NCBI GenBank assembly: GCA_965247125.1
Contig: CBDFGO010000003.1
Span: forward strand, 1,674,001-1,738,000
Direction of reading: 5' to 3'
Source of the DNA: CALBJU01 sp965247125
Lineage (GTDB): Bacteria; Bacteroidota; Rhodothermia; Rhodothermales; UBA10348
Length of the DNA: 64,000 nt
Positions 53,051 through 61,307 of this stretch are shown piece after piece. A program made the translations under genes and the position numbers. Position 1 is the stretch's first letter; each line of letters begins with the position of its first letter. Below the pieces are notes generated by a model. That model did not search any database, had not been told where the DNA came from, and saw nothing but the letters and a program-made list of their open reading frames with translations.

Positions 53051-54048
53051 GACATGGTCCCCAACAACTCCAAGTCATCCACCCTCCGGCATCGAACCGA
53101 TCGGTCCTCACGGATTTCCAGCTCCACCGATCCTTCCCTGCAGAGATCCCGAGCATATCTGCAGCGCTCCAGAAATGCGCATCCTTCAGCTCGAAATTCG
53201 GCTGATGGACTCTGGCCGTCAATGGTAGGCAGTCTTTGTTCTGATCCCGCGGCGACGAGTTGAGGAATACTCAGGAGTAGACCTTCTGTGTAGGGCATGA
53301 GTGGACGTCGGTACACATCCAACACTTTCCCGCTTTCCACTCCCTGTCCCGCATACATCACGTGGACTCGATCCGCGATGCCCGCGACCACTCCCAGATC
53401 GTGCGTCACGAATAAGACGGCCATCTCAAGATCGGATTGAAGATCTTTCAGAAGCTCGAGGATCTGTGCTTGCACAGTCACATCCAACGCTGTCGTTGGT
53501 TCGTCCGCGATGAGCAGTTTTGGCTCGCAAGCGAGCGCGATGGCTATCATCACGCGTTGTCGCATACCTCCCGATAACTCGTGCGGATAATCGCGGGCTC
53601 TTCGACCCGCCTCGGGAATACCAACCAGATCAAGCAGTTCGATGGCCCGTTTGGAGGCATTTTCTGCTGAGCTTCCGAGATGCGCACGGATGGTTTCTGA
53701 TATCTGCTTTCCAACGCGAAAAACGGGGTTCAGGCTCGTCATTGGCTCCTGAAAAATCATGGCAATCGAAGAACCGCGAAGCTCGCGCCTGCGGGAGTCA
53801 GTTGCCTGAACAAGATCCTCGCCCATGAAGCGGATCGCACCCTCGTGAATGCGTCCTGATTGCGGTAACAGGCCCATGATGCTCAAGCATGTTACCGACT
53901 TGCCCGAACCTGACTCTCCAACCAACGCCACCGTTTCCCGCGGACCGACTGAGATATCGAATCCGTCTACCGCACGAACCGGCCCGTCCGGTGTATCAAA
54001 TACCGTAACGAGTTGCTCGACCTCCAGAACCATCGGTTGTGCAATCAT
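53047..54048 (-). CDS. Oligopeptide/dipeptide ABC ATPase, DppD-like
   Basis: A 333-residue ATPase: Walker A GESGSGKSV, signature SGGMRQR, Walker B LLIADEPTTALDV and the C-terminal cysteine extension (CAFLERCRYARDLC). First gene of a two-gene minus-strand unit. Two perfect 11-base repeats with a third partial copy stand right before the ATG at 54048. Divergent from the TetR gene, 223 bases away. Confidence 0.95.
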   Translation of the reverse strand: MIAQPMVLEVEQLVTVFDTPDGPVRAVDGFDISVGPRETVALVGESGSGKSVTCLSIMGLLPQSGRIHEGAIRFMGEDLVQATDSRRRELRGSSIAMIFQEPMTSLNPVFRVGKQISETIRAHLGSSAENASKRAIELLDLVGIPEAGRRARDYPHELSGGMRQRVMIAIALACEPKLLIADEPTTALDVTVQAQILELLKDLQSDLEMAVLFVTHDLGVVAGIADRVHVMYAGQGVESGKVLDVYRRPLMPYTEGLLLSIPQLVAAGSEQRLPTIDGQSPSAEFRAEGCAFLERCRYARDLCREGSVELEIREDRSVRCRRVDDLELLGTMS

Positions 54049-54056
54049 TGTCCGCC

Positions 54057-54078
54057 TTCAGTCCGGCTTCAGTCCGGC
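54057..54078. repeat. Tandem 11-base repeat next to the dppD-like start
   Basis: TTCAGTCCGGC at 54057-54067 and 54068-54078 (plus strand), preceded by the related TTGTCCGCC. The array ends about 8 bases upstream of the minus-strand ATG, in the position of the ribosome-binding site. Confidence 0.85.
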
Positions 54079-54233
54079 TTGCACCAGAATATACGCGGGC
54101 CCATCAAATACTCGTCGGGATCTACAATGGAGCTGAGGTCAAAAATGGAGATTCTGAGTGCGGACGAATCCTCGCCAAGATATGGAGAGCGTGTCGCGGG
54201 ATCCGATTGGCGTGACCTGACGTCTAATAGATG

Positions 54234-54252
54234 TAGTACCATTTAGTCCTAA
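54234..54252. promoter_or_regulatory. Candidate TetR operator 1 (upstream of tetR)
   Basis: TAGTACCATTTAGTCCTAA, 19 bases upstream of the regulator ATG at 54272. Matches the site at 54896 at 16 of 19 positions. Autoregulation is the expected use. Confidence 0.65.
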
Positions 54253-54271
54253 TTCCTGGTCATAATGTCCC

Positions 54272-54862
54272 ATGGAGAATAATCGAGATAAGCTCATCCA
54301 GGTCGCCGCCGGATTGTTCATGCGTTACGGGTTTCACGGCACCAGTGTCGACGATATACTGGACGCCAGCGATGTAGCAAAATCGAATTTTTATTACCAC
54401 TTCGCCAAGAAAGATGATTTGGCTGAAGCCGTCACTGATTTCTGGGTGAATGACTATGAGATCAATCTGATCAACGCTTCACTCGGCGATGATACCGTCA
54501 ACATTTGGGACCGGCTCAGGAGCCTGTATAAACATGCTGCGGCAAGCCAAAGGGGCGAGGAAGGCTTGATTGGGTGCCCATTGGCTCGATTGAGCTCGGA
54601 ATTGGCCAGCGAATTGCCTCAGGTCCAGGTAAAAATCGACCGGTACTTTCGATCGCTGCAAGATCGCATCTCCGCGCTACTCATGACCGCTCCAGGGAGC
54701 TGCTTAAGGGAAAATGCTGCGCACCGCATTGCCGGGACTGTAGTTACTGTGCTCGAAGGTGGTTTGCTTCTGAGTGGGCTTCGCAGGAATGGGGCAGAAG
54801 TCGATGAGCCCGGCTCAACACTGATTGATTTGATTCAGGCCAGCCAGGCTCGAATTTTTTGA
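54272..54862 (+). CDS. TetR/AcrR-family transcriptional regulator
   Basis: A 196-residue repressor-type protein. The N-terminal helix-turn-helix (about 8-54) reads KLIQVAAGLFMRYGFHGTSVDDILDASDVAKSNFYYHFAKKDDL. The C-terminal ligand domain contains GLIGCPLARLSSELA, as in the LmrA/YxaF-like subgroup. It precedes the periplasmic isochorismatase gene by 95 bases, and near-identical palindromic sites lie before both genes, so it probably controls itself and that gene. Inducer unknown. Confidence 0.93.
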   Translation: MENNRDKLIQVAAGLFMRYGFHGTSVDDILDASDVAKSNFYYHFAKKDDLAEAVTDFWVNDYEINLINASLGDDTVNIWDRLRSLYKHAAASQRGEEGLIGCPLARLSSELASELPQVQVKIDRYFRSLQDRISALLMTAPGSCLRENAAHRIAGTVVTVLEGGLLLSGLRRNGAEVDEPGSTLIDLIQASQARIF

Positions 54863-54895
54863 ATAGAAAAAAGTTTGAGAGGATGTGTAACGTAT

Positions 54896-54916
54896 TAGTA
54901 CTGTTTAGTACTAAAC
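54896..54916. promoter_or_regulatory. Candidate TetR operator 2 (upstream of the isochorismatase gene)
   Basis: TAGTACTGTTTAGTACTAA, containing a perfect 14-base palindrome at 54903-54916 (GTTTAGTACTAAAC), with an extra TTAGTAC half-site ten bases before. Ends 41 bases before the ATG at 54958. Confidence 0.7.
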
Positions 54917-54957
54917 ACCATCGACGTTACTACTCATTTCACTTTATGTCCTAGGTC

Positions 54958-55707
54958 ATGAAAACTTTTAAACCCTACCTGTTCGCACTCGCATTCGTCA
55001 TAGCATCCACCCCTGCGTTGACCTCAAGCGCTCAACTTCCGGAAACCTCCATACATTTTGATCCGGATCGGACGGCGGTCGTCATCACTGACCCGCAGAA
55101 TGATTTTCTTCATGAAAACGGAGTTGCCTGGGGCGTTGTTGGTGCGAGTGTCATTGAAAACGATACGCGCGAGCATCTCGACCAGCTTATGGCCGCCACC
55201 AAGGATGCGGGCCTCCCTCTTTTCATTTCACCCCACTATTATTACCCGACTGACCATGGCTGGAAGTTTGAAGGGCCCCTGGAAGTGCTGATGCACGCCA
55301 TCGGTATGTTCGATCGCCCAAACGCACTGAACGTCGATGGATTCGTTGGATCGGGTGCAGATTGGCTCGAGCGCTACAAACCCTATATCGAAGATGGTGA
55401 AACGGTGGTTACAAGTCCCCACAAGGTGTACGGACCAGAAACGAACGATCTTGTCCTTCAGTTGAGGAAGCGCGGTATCGATACAATAATCCTCGCGGGC
55501 ATGTCAGCCAACCTGTGTACAGAATCTCATCTGCGCGAGCTGCTGGAGCAGGGTTTTGAAGTCGCAGTCGTAGAAGATGCCGCTGCAGCGGCTGTTCTGC
55601 CCGATTTAGATGGATACGTTTCGGCAACGACCAACTTCCGATTTATCGCCAACCAGGTGATTACAACGGAAGAAGCGGTGGCGATCATGTCCGGCACAGA
55701 CGAATAA
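54958..55707 (+). CDS. Exported isochorismatase-family cysteine hydrolase
   Basis: A 249-residue protein with a signal peptide (about 1-25, ending SSAQ), which is unusual for a family that is mostly cytoplasmic. The catalytic triad is complete: Asp45 in ITDPQNDF, Lys156 in SPHKVYG and Cys187 in SANLCTES. Members hydrolyse isochorismate, nicotinamide, N-carbamoyl compounds or other amides. The TetR-type operator upstream suggests induction by a compound it may act on. Followed by a strong terminator. Confidence 0.88.
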   Translation: MKTFKPYLFALAFVIASTPALTSSAQLPETSIHFDPDRTAVVITDPQNDFLHENGVAWGVVGASVIENDTREHLDQLMAATKDAGLPLFISPHYYYPTDHGWKFEGPLEVLMHAIGMFDRPNALNVDGFVGSGADWLERYKPYIEDGETVVTSPHKVYGPETNDLVLQLRKRGIDTIILAGMSANLCTESHLRELLEQGFEVAVVEDAAAAAVLPDLDGYVSATTNFRFIANQVITTEEAVAIMSGTDE

Positions 55708-55736
55708 CCAGCCAGTTCAGGAATACCTGATGTGTT

Positions 55737-55775
55737 GAAAGGGGGCCTCTCGGATGAGAGGCCCCCTTTCTGCGT
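55737..55775 (+). terminator. Intrinsic terminator after the isochorismatase gene
   Basis: Perfect 15-base stem (55737-55751 with 55756-55770), four-base loop GGAT, then TGCGTT. The T-tract is short, but the stem resembles the other AAAGGG...CCCTTT terminators in the window. Confidence 0.85.
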
Positions 55776-55841
55776 TAGATGGATGGCGTGAAGTGTAGGG
55801 CAGTTGCGCAGTGGACTATCCAGATCCTTATCGCTATATTG

Positions 55842-55853
55842 TTGTATATACAA
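55842..55853. promoter_or_regulatory. Short palindrome in an AT-rich promoter region
   Basis: TTGTATATACAA, about 30 bases before the FMN reductase ATG, in an AT-rich segment that probably contains its promoter. Could be an operator or chance. Confidence 0.3.
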
Positions 55854-55883
55854 TTATCATCATGTCACATTATTTAAAGGCTC

Positions 55884-56483
55884 ATGGAAGCTCGACCTGA
55901 TCGACGGATAAATCTCGTTGCTATTCTCGGAAGTGCCAGACCCGGAAATTATACCTCGAAGGCGTTCGCGCTTGTTCAGGAGGAGATTGAGAGGCACCCC
56001 GGTGTTTCCCTGGAGATTATCGACCCGGCCACGCTGGACATTGCCTGGCCCGGCCTCGGCACGACCGAAGACGCTAAAGCAATTCAGGCCAAGGTTGCCG
56101 CCGCAGATGGTGTCATTCTGGCCACCCCTGAATATCACGGCAGCTTTTCCAGCGTCATGAAACTGCTGATCGATAATCTTGGATTCCCCTCGTCACTGAA
56201 AGGAAAACCAATTTCTTTACTGGGTGTGGCAGGAGGAAGAATCGGAGCCATCAAGGCGCTGGAGCACTTGCGAAGTGTCGCGTCTCACGTCGGAGGGCTG
56301 GTCCTCGCCGGGCCGATCTCCATTGCCAGTGTCAGGAGCGTGTTCGATGAGAATGGCAAAGTCCGCGACGAGAAAGCTGTAGCAATGATTCCTAGAGTGG
56401 CCACTGTTTTGATCGAGTATATCGACTCCAGAATCTGTCCGCTTATCGCTCTCGAAGGCATGGTGCGGCGTGTACCCGCCTAA
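55884..56483 (+). CDS. NADPH-dependent FMN reductase
   Basis: A 199-residue flavodoxin-like reductase. The FMN phosphate loop is LGSARPGNYTSK (about 15-26), and ATPEYHGSFSSVMKLLIDNLG is the signature of the NADPH-dependent FMN reductase/chromate-quinone reductase family. AAAGG precedes the ATG at good spacing. Stands alone between a terminator and ilvA. Confidence 0.9.
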   Translation: MEARPDRRINLVAILGSARPGNYTSKAFALVQEEIERHPGVSLEIIDPATLDIAWPGLGTTEDAKAIQAKVAAADGVILATPEYHGSFSSVMKLLIDNLGFPSSLKGKPISLLGVAGGRIGAIKALEHLRSVASHVGGLVLAGPISIASVRSVFDENGKVRDEKAVAMIPRVATVLIEYIDSRICPLIALEGMVRRVPA

Positions 56484-56566
56484 TGTGTGTTGGCGCGGAA
56501 TTCCTGCATTTCTGCGATGTAGTTTAGGGGCAGATTACCGTACAGTTTTGCCATCCCTTCCCCACC

Positions 56567-58093
56567 ATGCTGAAGACGTACGTCAAACGCATTCGCTCGG
56601 CGCATGTGTACGACATTGCGAGAGTGACTAACCTGTTTGTCGCGAGCCGATTGAGTAATCGGCTCGCCAACAACATTCTGCTCAAGCGCGAAGATCAGCA
56701 GATCAGCTTCTCCTTCAAGATTCGAGGAGCTTACAACAAGATGGCTCATCTAAATAAAGATGAGCTTGCGAACGGCATAATCGCATCTTCAGCCGGCAAT
56801 CATGCCCAGGGAGTCGCATTGGCCGCCGCCAAGTTGCAGTGTAAGTCGGTCATCGTGATGCCTATGACGACACCCCAGGTAAAAATCGACGCGGTGTCGG
56901 GTTTTGGCGGACAATGGACCCAGATCGTAGTGCATGGCGAATCATACAGTGACACGCACGCACACGCCGTCAAACTCCAGGAAGCGAGGGGCATGACGTT
57001 CGTCCATCCATTCGATGACCCGCTGGTGATCGCTGGCCAGGGAACGATAGGAATGGAATTGCTCAATCAGCATCCTGGTCCAATCGACGCCATATTCGTC
57101 CCCGTAGGAGGTGGAGGCCTGATTTCGGGCATTGGCGCCTTCGTCAAATCTGAGCGGCCTGAAATAAAGATCATTGGTGTTCAAGCGCAGGATTCCGAGG
57201 CAATGAGCGTCTCCCTCGAACGTGACGAACGGGTGGCCCTCGAGGAAGTCAGCCTTTTTTCTGATGGAACTGCCGTGAAAAGGGTCGGACGTGAACCGTT
57301 CGAACTGTGCAAGCATGTAGTCGATGAGATGATCACGGTGGATACGGATGCAATCTGCGCAGCGATCAGCGACGTCTTTCTGGATACTCGGAGCATTCTG
57401 GAGCCGGCAGGCGCACTCTCGCTCGCCGGCCTGAAGAAATATGTCGATCGAGAAAAATGCTCTGGCAATACATTGATCTCTGTCGCTACCGGCGCGAACA
57501 TGAATTTCAATCGGCTGCGTTTTATCTCGGAACGGGCCGAAGTAGGAAGGCACCGAGAGGCTGTTTTCGCGATTACGATTCCCGAAGAGCGCGGCAGCTT
57601 TAGAAGACTGTGCGGGCTGGTCGGAGATCACAGCGTGACCGAGTTCAACTACCGGATCGCGCACGAAAACAAGGCGCACATCTTGCTGGGCATCGAGACC
57701 CAGGGCGAAGAGGATGGACAAAACATGGCCACTGCCCTGATAGACGAGGGTTTCCAGACAATTGACCTCTCGCACGACGAGCTTTCAAAGACTCACCTTC
57801 GGCATATGGTCGGGGGCACGTCACCCCTCGCGAGGGACGAATCACTCTACCGGTTCGAGTTTCCGGAACGGCCAGGCGCTCTGATGCAGTTTCTCTCCGG
57901 AATTCCGACAAAATGGAATATCAGTCTCTTCCACTATCGAAATATCGGCTCAGACTACGGAGATGTTCTGGTCGGACTGCAGGGACCTGACACGGACAAG
58001 GATGAGCTTGAGAATTACCTCACTGACGTCGGCTTCAGATTCAGATCTGAGAATAATAATCCAGCCTATCATCTCTTTCTGCGAGATGGATAA
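56567..58093 (+). CDS. ilvA: Threonine ammonia-lyase (biosynthetic)
   Basis: PLP enzyme converting threonine to 2-oxobutanoate at the start of isoleucine synthesis. The PLP lysine is Lys51 in SFSFKIRGAYN; SSAGNHAQGVALAA and VPVGGGGLISG bind substrate and the PLP phosphate. At 508 residues it carries two ACT-like regulatory modules (about 335-415 and 430-505), the allosteric biosynthetic form that isoleucine usually inhibits. No other ilv genes nearby. Confidence 0.95.
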   Translation: MLKTYVKRIRSAHVYDIARVTNLFVASRLSNRLANNILLKREDQQISFSFKIRGAYNKMAHLNKDELANGIIASSAGNHAQGVALAAAKLQCKSVIVMPMTTPQVKIDAVSGFGGQWTQIVVHGESYSDTHAHAVKLQEARGMTFVHPFDDPLVIAGQGTIGMELLNQHPGPIDAIFVPVGGGGLISGIGAFVKSERPEIKIIGVQAQDSEAMSVSLERDERVALEEVSLFSDGTAVKRVGREPFELCKHVVDEMITVDTDAICAAISDVFLDTRSILEPAGALSLAGLKKYVDREKCSGNTLISVATGANMNFNRLRFISERAEVGRHREAVFAITIPEERGSFRRLCGLVGDHSVTEFNYRIAHENKAHILLGIETQGEEDGQNMATALIDEGFQTIDLSHDELSKTHLRHMVGGTSPLARDESLYRFEFPERPGALMQFLSGIPTKWNISLFHYRNIGSDYGDVLVGLQGPDTDKDELENYLTDVGFRFRSENNNPAYHLFLRDG

Positions 58094-58098
58094 AACTC

Positions 58099-58128
58099 AC
58101 TTCATGAGCCACCTCTTACTTCATGAGC
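58099..58128. repeat. Short direct repeat after ilvA
   Basis: ACTTCATGAGC occurs at 58099-58109 and 58118-58128, a period of 19 bases, directly after the ilvA stop codon. Confidence 0.6.
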
Positions 58129-58157
58129 GACATTGTGCCGGTCTGGCTTCCTGACGA

Positions 58158-58769
58158 TCAAAACCCAATTCCAAGACGTAGCATGACCGAGTTCTGGCGC
58201 TGTATTTCGTCTGCATCAAATTCGACCCCACCGATGCTGAACTTATCCTTCATAAATCTTGATACGCCGATCGAATAACGGAATTCAGGATAGAGTCGAA
58301 TGCTACCAAGGCTCAGTTCGAGACCCGCTCCAATATTGCCCGAAATACTGACGTCTTCCAGTGCACCGTCGTACTCATCTGCTCCCGATGACGGAAACGA
58401 AAAAACAGGTCCGACCATGACGTAGGGTCTGATAACAGGTGTTGCAGAAAGATTGAATCGAATGTCGACTGGAAAGTCCCACGAGGTCAGGGCGAAAGTG
58501 TCATCCACGTCGGAAATTGACACATCGACATCACCTGCATCGCGGTAGAACGCCCCGACGCGCAATCCCACAGTGGCCAGACTGAGGTCATAAAAAACAC
58601 CAACGTGATAGCCACTAGCATTGTCGAAAGCGGCCTCGCGGTTGCCGCTGATATCAGACAGTTCATCGTAGTTGAGTCCTGCCGCGATTCCGAGCTGGCC
58701 TTGAGCCTGCGTGGGAGTCAAAATCAGGATCGCGAGGATCAGTGTCAGTAATGTGTACGTCTGCTTCAT
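58158..58769 (-). CDS. Outer-membrane beta-barrel protein (OmpA/OmpX-like porin family)
   Basis: A 203-residue protein with signal peptide (about 1-23, ending QAQG) and eight or so amphipathic strands: YHVGVFYDLS, VGLRVGAFYRDAG, VIRPYVMVGPVFSF, GAGLELSLGSIRLYPEFRYSIG and the terminal SVMLRLGIGF with the C-terminal aromatic residue. Resembles the 'outer membrane beta-barrel' domain proteins of Bacteroidota. Converges on ilvA. Role unknown. Confidence 0.8.
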   Translation of the reverse strand: MKQTYTLLTLILAILILTPTQAQGQLGIAAGLNYDELSDISGNREAAFDNASGYHVGVFYDLSLATVGLRVGAFYRDAGDVDVSISDVDDTFALTSWDFPVDIRFNLSATPVIRPYVMVGPVFSFPSSGADEYDGALEDVSISGNIGAGLELSLGSIRLYPEFRYSIGVSRFMKDKFSIGGVEFDADEIQRQNSVMLRLGIGF

Positions 58770-59015
58770 TGATCAATCGGATTGGTTGTTTCGCGTTACC
58801 GGCATATTGCCCAACAGAGGATGATCTCTGCAGTCGAGTCATTCTCGCCCCATGAACGTAGCCGCACCCAACAAGGATTCCGATACTTCCATGTTCAATG
58901 AGGAAGGTGGCATCTTCAAGGAGGCACGTGGTTTCGCACCGATGGCGGAGCCTGCAACCTCGCCACCATAAAGGAGTTTGCGCTTTGGAGCAGAACACCC
59001 GGGAGGATCGAAAGA

Positions 59016-60161
59016 ATGAAGATTGGAATCACTTGTTATCCAGTGTATGGAGGCAGCGGGGTCGTTGCGACGGAGCTTGGAAAAGCGCTCGCGACGCGCG
59101 GACACCATATTCATTTTATTGCCTACTCGATTCCATTCAGGCTCGGGCATGTTCAGGAAAACATTCACTTCCATGAGGTAAATGTAAATGCATACCCGCT
59201 GTTCGAATATCCTCCATATACGCTCAACCTGACGTCGAAAATTGTCGATACGGTCAAATTTGCTGAGCTGGATATTCTCCACATGCATTATGCGATCCCG
59301 CACGCAACGAGCGCCGTGCTCGCACGGCAGATACTGGCTTCGCAAGGGATCCACATCCCAATTGTGACCACCCTTCATGGCACCGATATTACCATCATCG
59401 GCCAGGACCCTTCTTTTGCACCCGTGGTGAATTACTCTATCAACGAGTCTGACGGAGTGACGGCCGTTTCCGAGTACCTCAAGAGGGAAACGGCAGAATC
59501 AGGTGACATCAAAGCGGACATTGAAGTTATTCCAAACTTTATCGATACGGCCCGATTTCGGCCGATGCAGAAAGATCATTTCAAGCAGGCTCTCTGTCCA
59601 AATGGAGAAAAGCTGCTGGTCCACGTATCCAACTTCCGACCTGTCAAACGTGCTGTTGACGTGGTCGAGATTTTTTATCAGCTCCTCGAGCTTGGATACA
59701 AAGTAAAACTACTGATGGTGGGCGACGGCCCGGACCGCGCCGCCACAGAGCACAGAGCGCGGGAGCTGGGTGTTGTAGATGATGTTCGATTCTTGGGGAA
59801 ACAGGAGCCGGTTGAAGAGATTCTTTCGATCGCTGACGTTTTTCTGATGCCGTCGGGCTCCGAGACGTTCGGTCTCGCCGCGTTGGAAGCTATGTCGTGC
59901 GGCGTTCCTGTAGTGGTTTCCGACATCGGGGGATTGCCGGAACTGGTCATCGATGGGGAATCCGGGTTCCTGTGCGAGCTTGGAGATATCGAAGCCTTTA
60001 CGACAGCGGTCAGGCGAATGCTGGATGACGAAGATCTCATGACCACCATGTCTGCCTCGGCACGGGCACGCGCGGTCGAGCACTTTGACACCGACATTAT
60101 CGTTCCGCATTACGAATCGTATTATGAGCAGATAATGGACCGCCTGACCTCGCCCGTTTGA
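59016..60161 (+). CDS. bshA: N-acetyl-alpha-D-glucosaminyl L-malate synthase
   Basis: Family 4 glycosyltransferase that joins UDP-GlcNAc to L-malate in the first step of bacillithiol synthesis. The start KIGITCYPVYGGSGVVATELG, the HMHYAIPHA segment, TTLHGTDITIIG and the donor-site SGSETFGLAALEAMSCGVPVV are diagnostic for BshA. Length 381 is normal. GAGG lies before the ATG. bshB and bshC are not in the window. Bacillithiol is the main thiol of many Bacteroidota. Confidence 0.94.
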   Translation: MKIGITCYPVYGGSGVVATELGKALATRGHHIHFIAYSIPFRLGHVQENIHFHEVNVNAYPLFEYPPYTLNLTSKIVDTVKFAELDILHMHYAIPHATSAVLARQILASQGIHIPIVTTLHGTDITIIGQDPSFAPVVNYSINESDGVTAVSEYLKRETAESGDIKADIEVIPNFIDTARFRPMQKDHFKQALCPNGEKLLVHVSNFRPVKRAVDVVEIFYQLLELGYKVKLLMVGDGPDRAATEHRARELGVVDDVRFLGKQEPVEEILSIADVFLMPSGSETFGLAALEAMSCGVPVVVSDIGGLPELVIDGESGFLCELGDIEAFTTAVRRMLDDEDLMTTMSASARARAVEHFDTDIIVPHYESYYEQIMDRLTSPV

Positions 60162-60218
60162 CGAATTGACGTGCTGCGCGAGAGGGGAAGGCATGTCGAA
60201 TCACATCCAGCATCGGTC

Positions 60219-61283
60219 ATGAGTGAACAGCACCTCATCAGCAAAAAAAAGACGCTGTATCCCCTCAGTGACTTCCTCCGAGCTTATCTGACGCGTTACA
60301 GCCGCATGTGGAATGATTCCATCCGGTACGAAGACCTCATTCGTTTCACAAATGCTGTCCCCGTCTACGACGAGGTAGATCAGGACACACTCTGGTCGAC
60401 CGTTCTATACGCAGATTCCGAACGGGAGGAGATTCACAGGCGATTGCTGAAGGCGTACGCCATTCTGAAAGCCGACGGCGACATTTCGATAACACAATTC
60501 TTGTTCATCGAGCGGGTCGACATGTGCATTCATGGAAATACTCTTCCATTCCGGATAAGAGTGGTCAACCGCCTCAACGAAAATTTTGACTATTTCTACG
60601 TCAAAAAGATCGACGCCAACCGAATCTATGGTCTGGAATTGGAGCATATTCTGTCTCCCAATCGAATAAACTACTTCATTCACGATCGCACCATCGTGGA
60701 AGAACACATCATCGGAATACCGGCGGATGCGTTCCTGAAAGAAGATATCAAGATCACCGATTTTGACCGCGTCCGGCTTGCGAAGGAGTTCGTAAAGTTC
60801 AACGAGCGCTGCTTCATTTCTCTTCTAGGGGACATGCACGCAGGGAATTTCGTGATCGAACTTACCCGTGACTTCGAGAAGTGGCACTTTCGGATGCATT
60901 CGATAGATTTCGACCAGCAAAGCCACCACTGGCGAAAGGAGGTCTATCTACCCCAGTTCTATCATCAGAACAGGCCTTTTTTGAAGCTCACCATGGAAAA
61001 ATTGGCTCCAGAAAACGTCCTGCAGTATCAAAAAGAGGAACGAAGCCTGATAGCCAACCGTGTTCGAGTCTCTCACGGTCGTTTTTCAGAACTGATGGAC
61101 GTCATGCAAGAAGACATCATCTCGTCAGACAAGTATGTCAAACGACTCGGAAAACAACTGGCCTCCCACTACAAAGAATCCCGATTCGAAGCGTGTGATA
61201 CCATGGGCGAACTCGTTTTCAACTCGATCATGTTGCTGCTGGAATCTTCTGCACCAGCCACACACCCGCAGGAGACCCAATGA
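60219..61283 (+). CDS. Kinase/APH-fold protein of unknown function
   Basis: A 354-residue protein I do not recognise as a named family. Within it are the key elements of a protein-kinase-like or aminoglycoside-phosphotransferase fold: FYVKKID (about 126-132, ATP lysine), GDMHAGNF (204-211, catalytic loop with Asp and Asn) and SIDFDQQS (about 228-235, metal-binding DFD). The N- and C-terminal parts are charged and helical. I chose the ATG at 60219; the frame opens at 60171. It follows bshA by 57 bases, so it may be in that transcript. Substrate, and whether lipid, sugar or protein, is unknown. Confidence 0.6.
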   Translation: MSEQHLISKKKTLYPLSDFLRAYLTRYSRMWNDSIRYEDLIRFTNAVPVYDEVDQDTLWSTVLYADSEREEIHRRLLKAYAILKADGDISITQFLFIERVDMCIHGNTLPFRIRVVNRLNENFDYFYVKKIDANRIYGLELEHILSPNRINYFIHDRTIVEEHIIGIPADAFLKEDIKITDFDRVRLAKEFVKFNERCFISLLGDMHAGNFVIELTRDFEKWHFRMHSIDFDQQSHHWRKEVYLPQFYHQNRPFLKLTMEKLAPENVLQYQKEERSLIANRVRVSHGRFSELMDVMQEDIISSDKYVKRLGKQLASHYKESRFEACDTMGELVFNSIMLLLESSAPATHPQETQ

Positions 61284-61307
61284 GGCGAACCCGGACCATT
61301 GTCGATC

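Noticed and set aside
56942..57775. Long antisense frame of 277 codons inside ilvA
   Set aside because: Same reason: shadow of a well-supported gene, no start signal, no family pattern.
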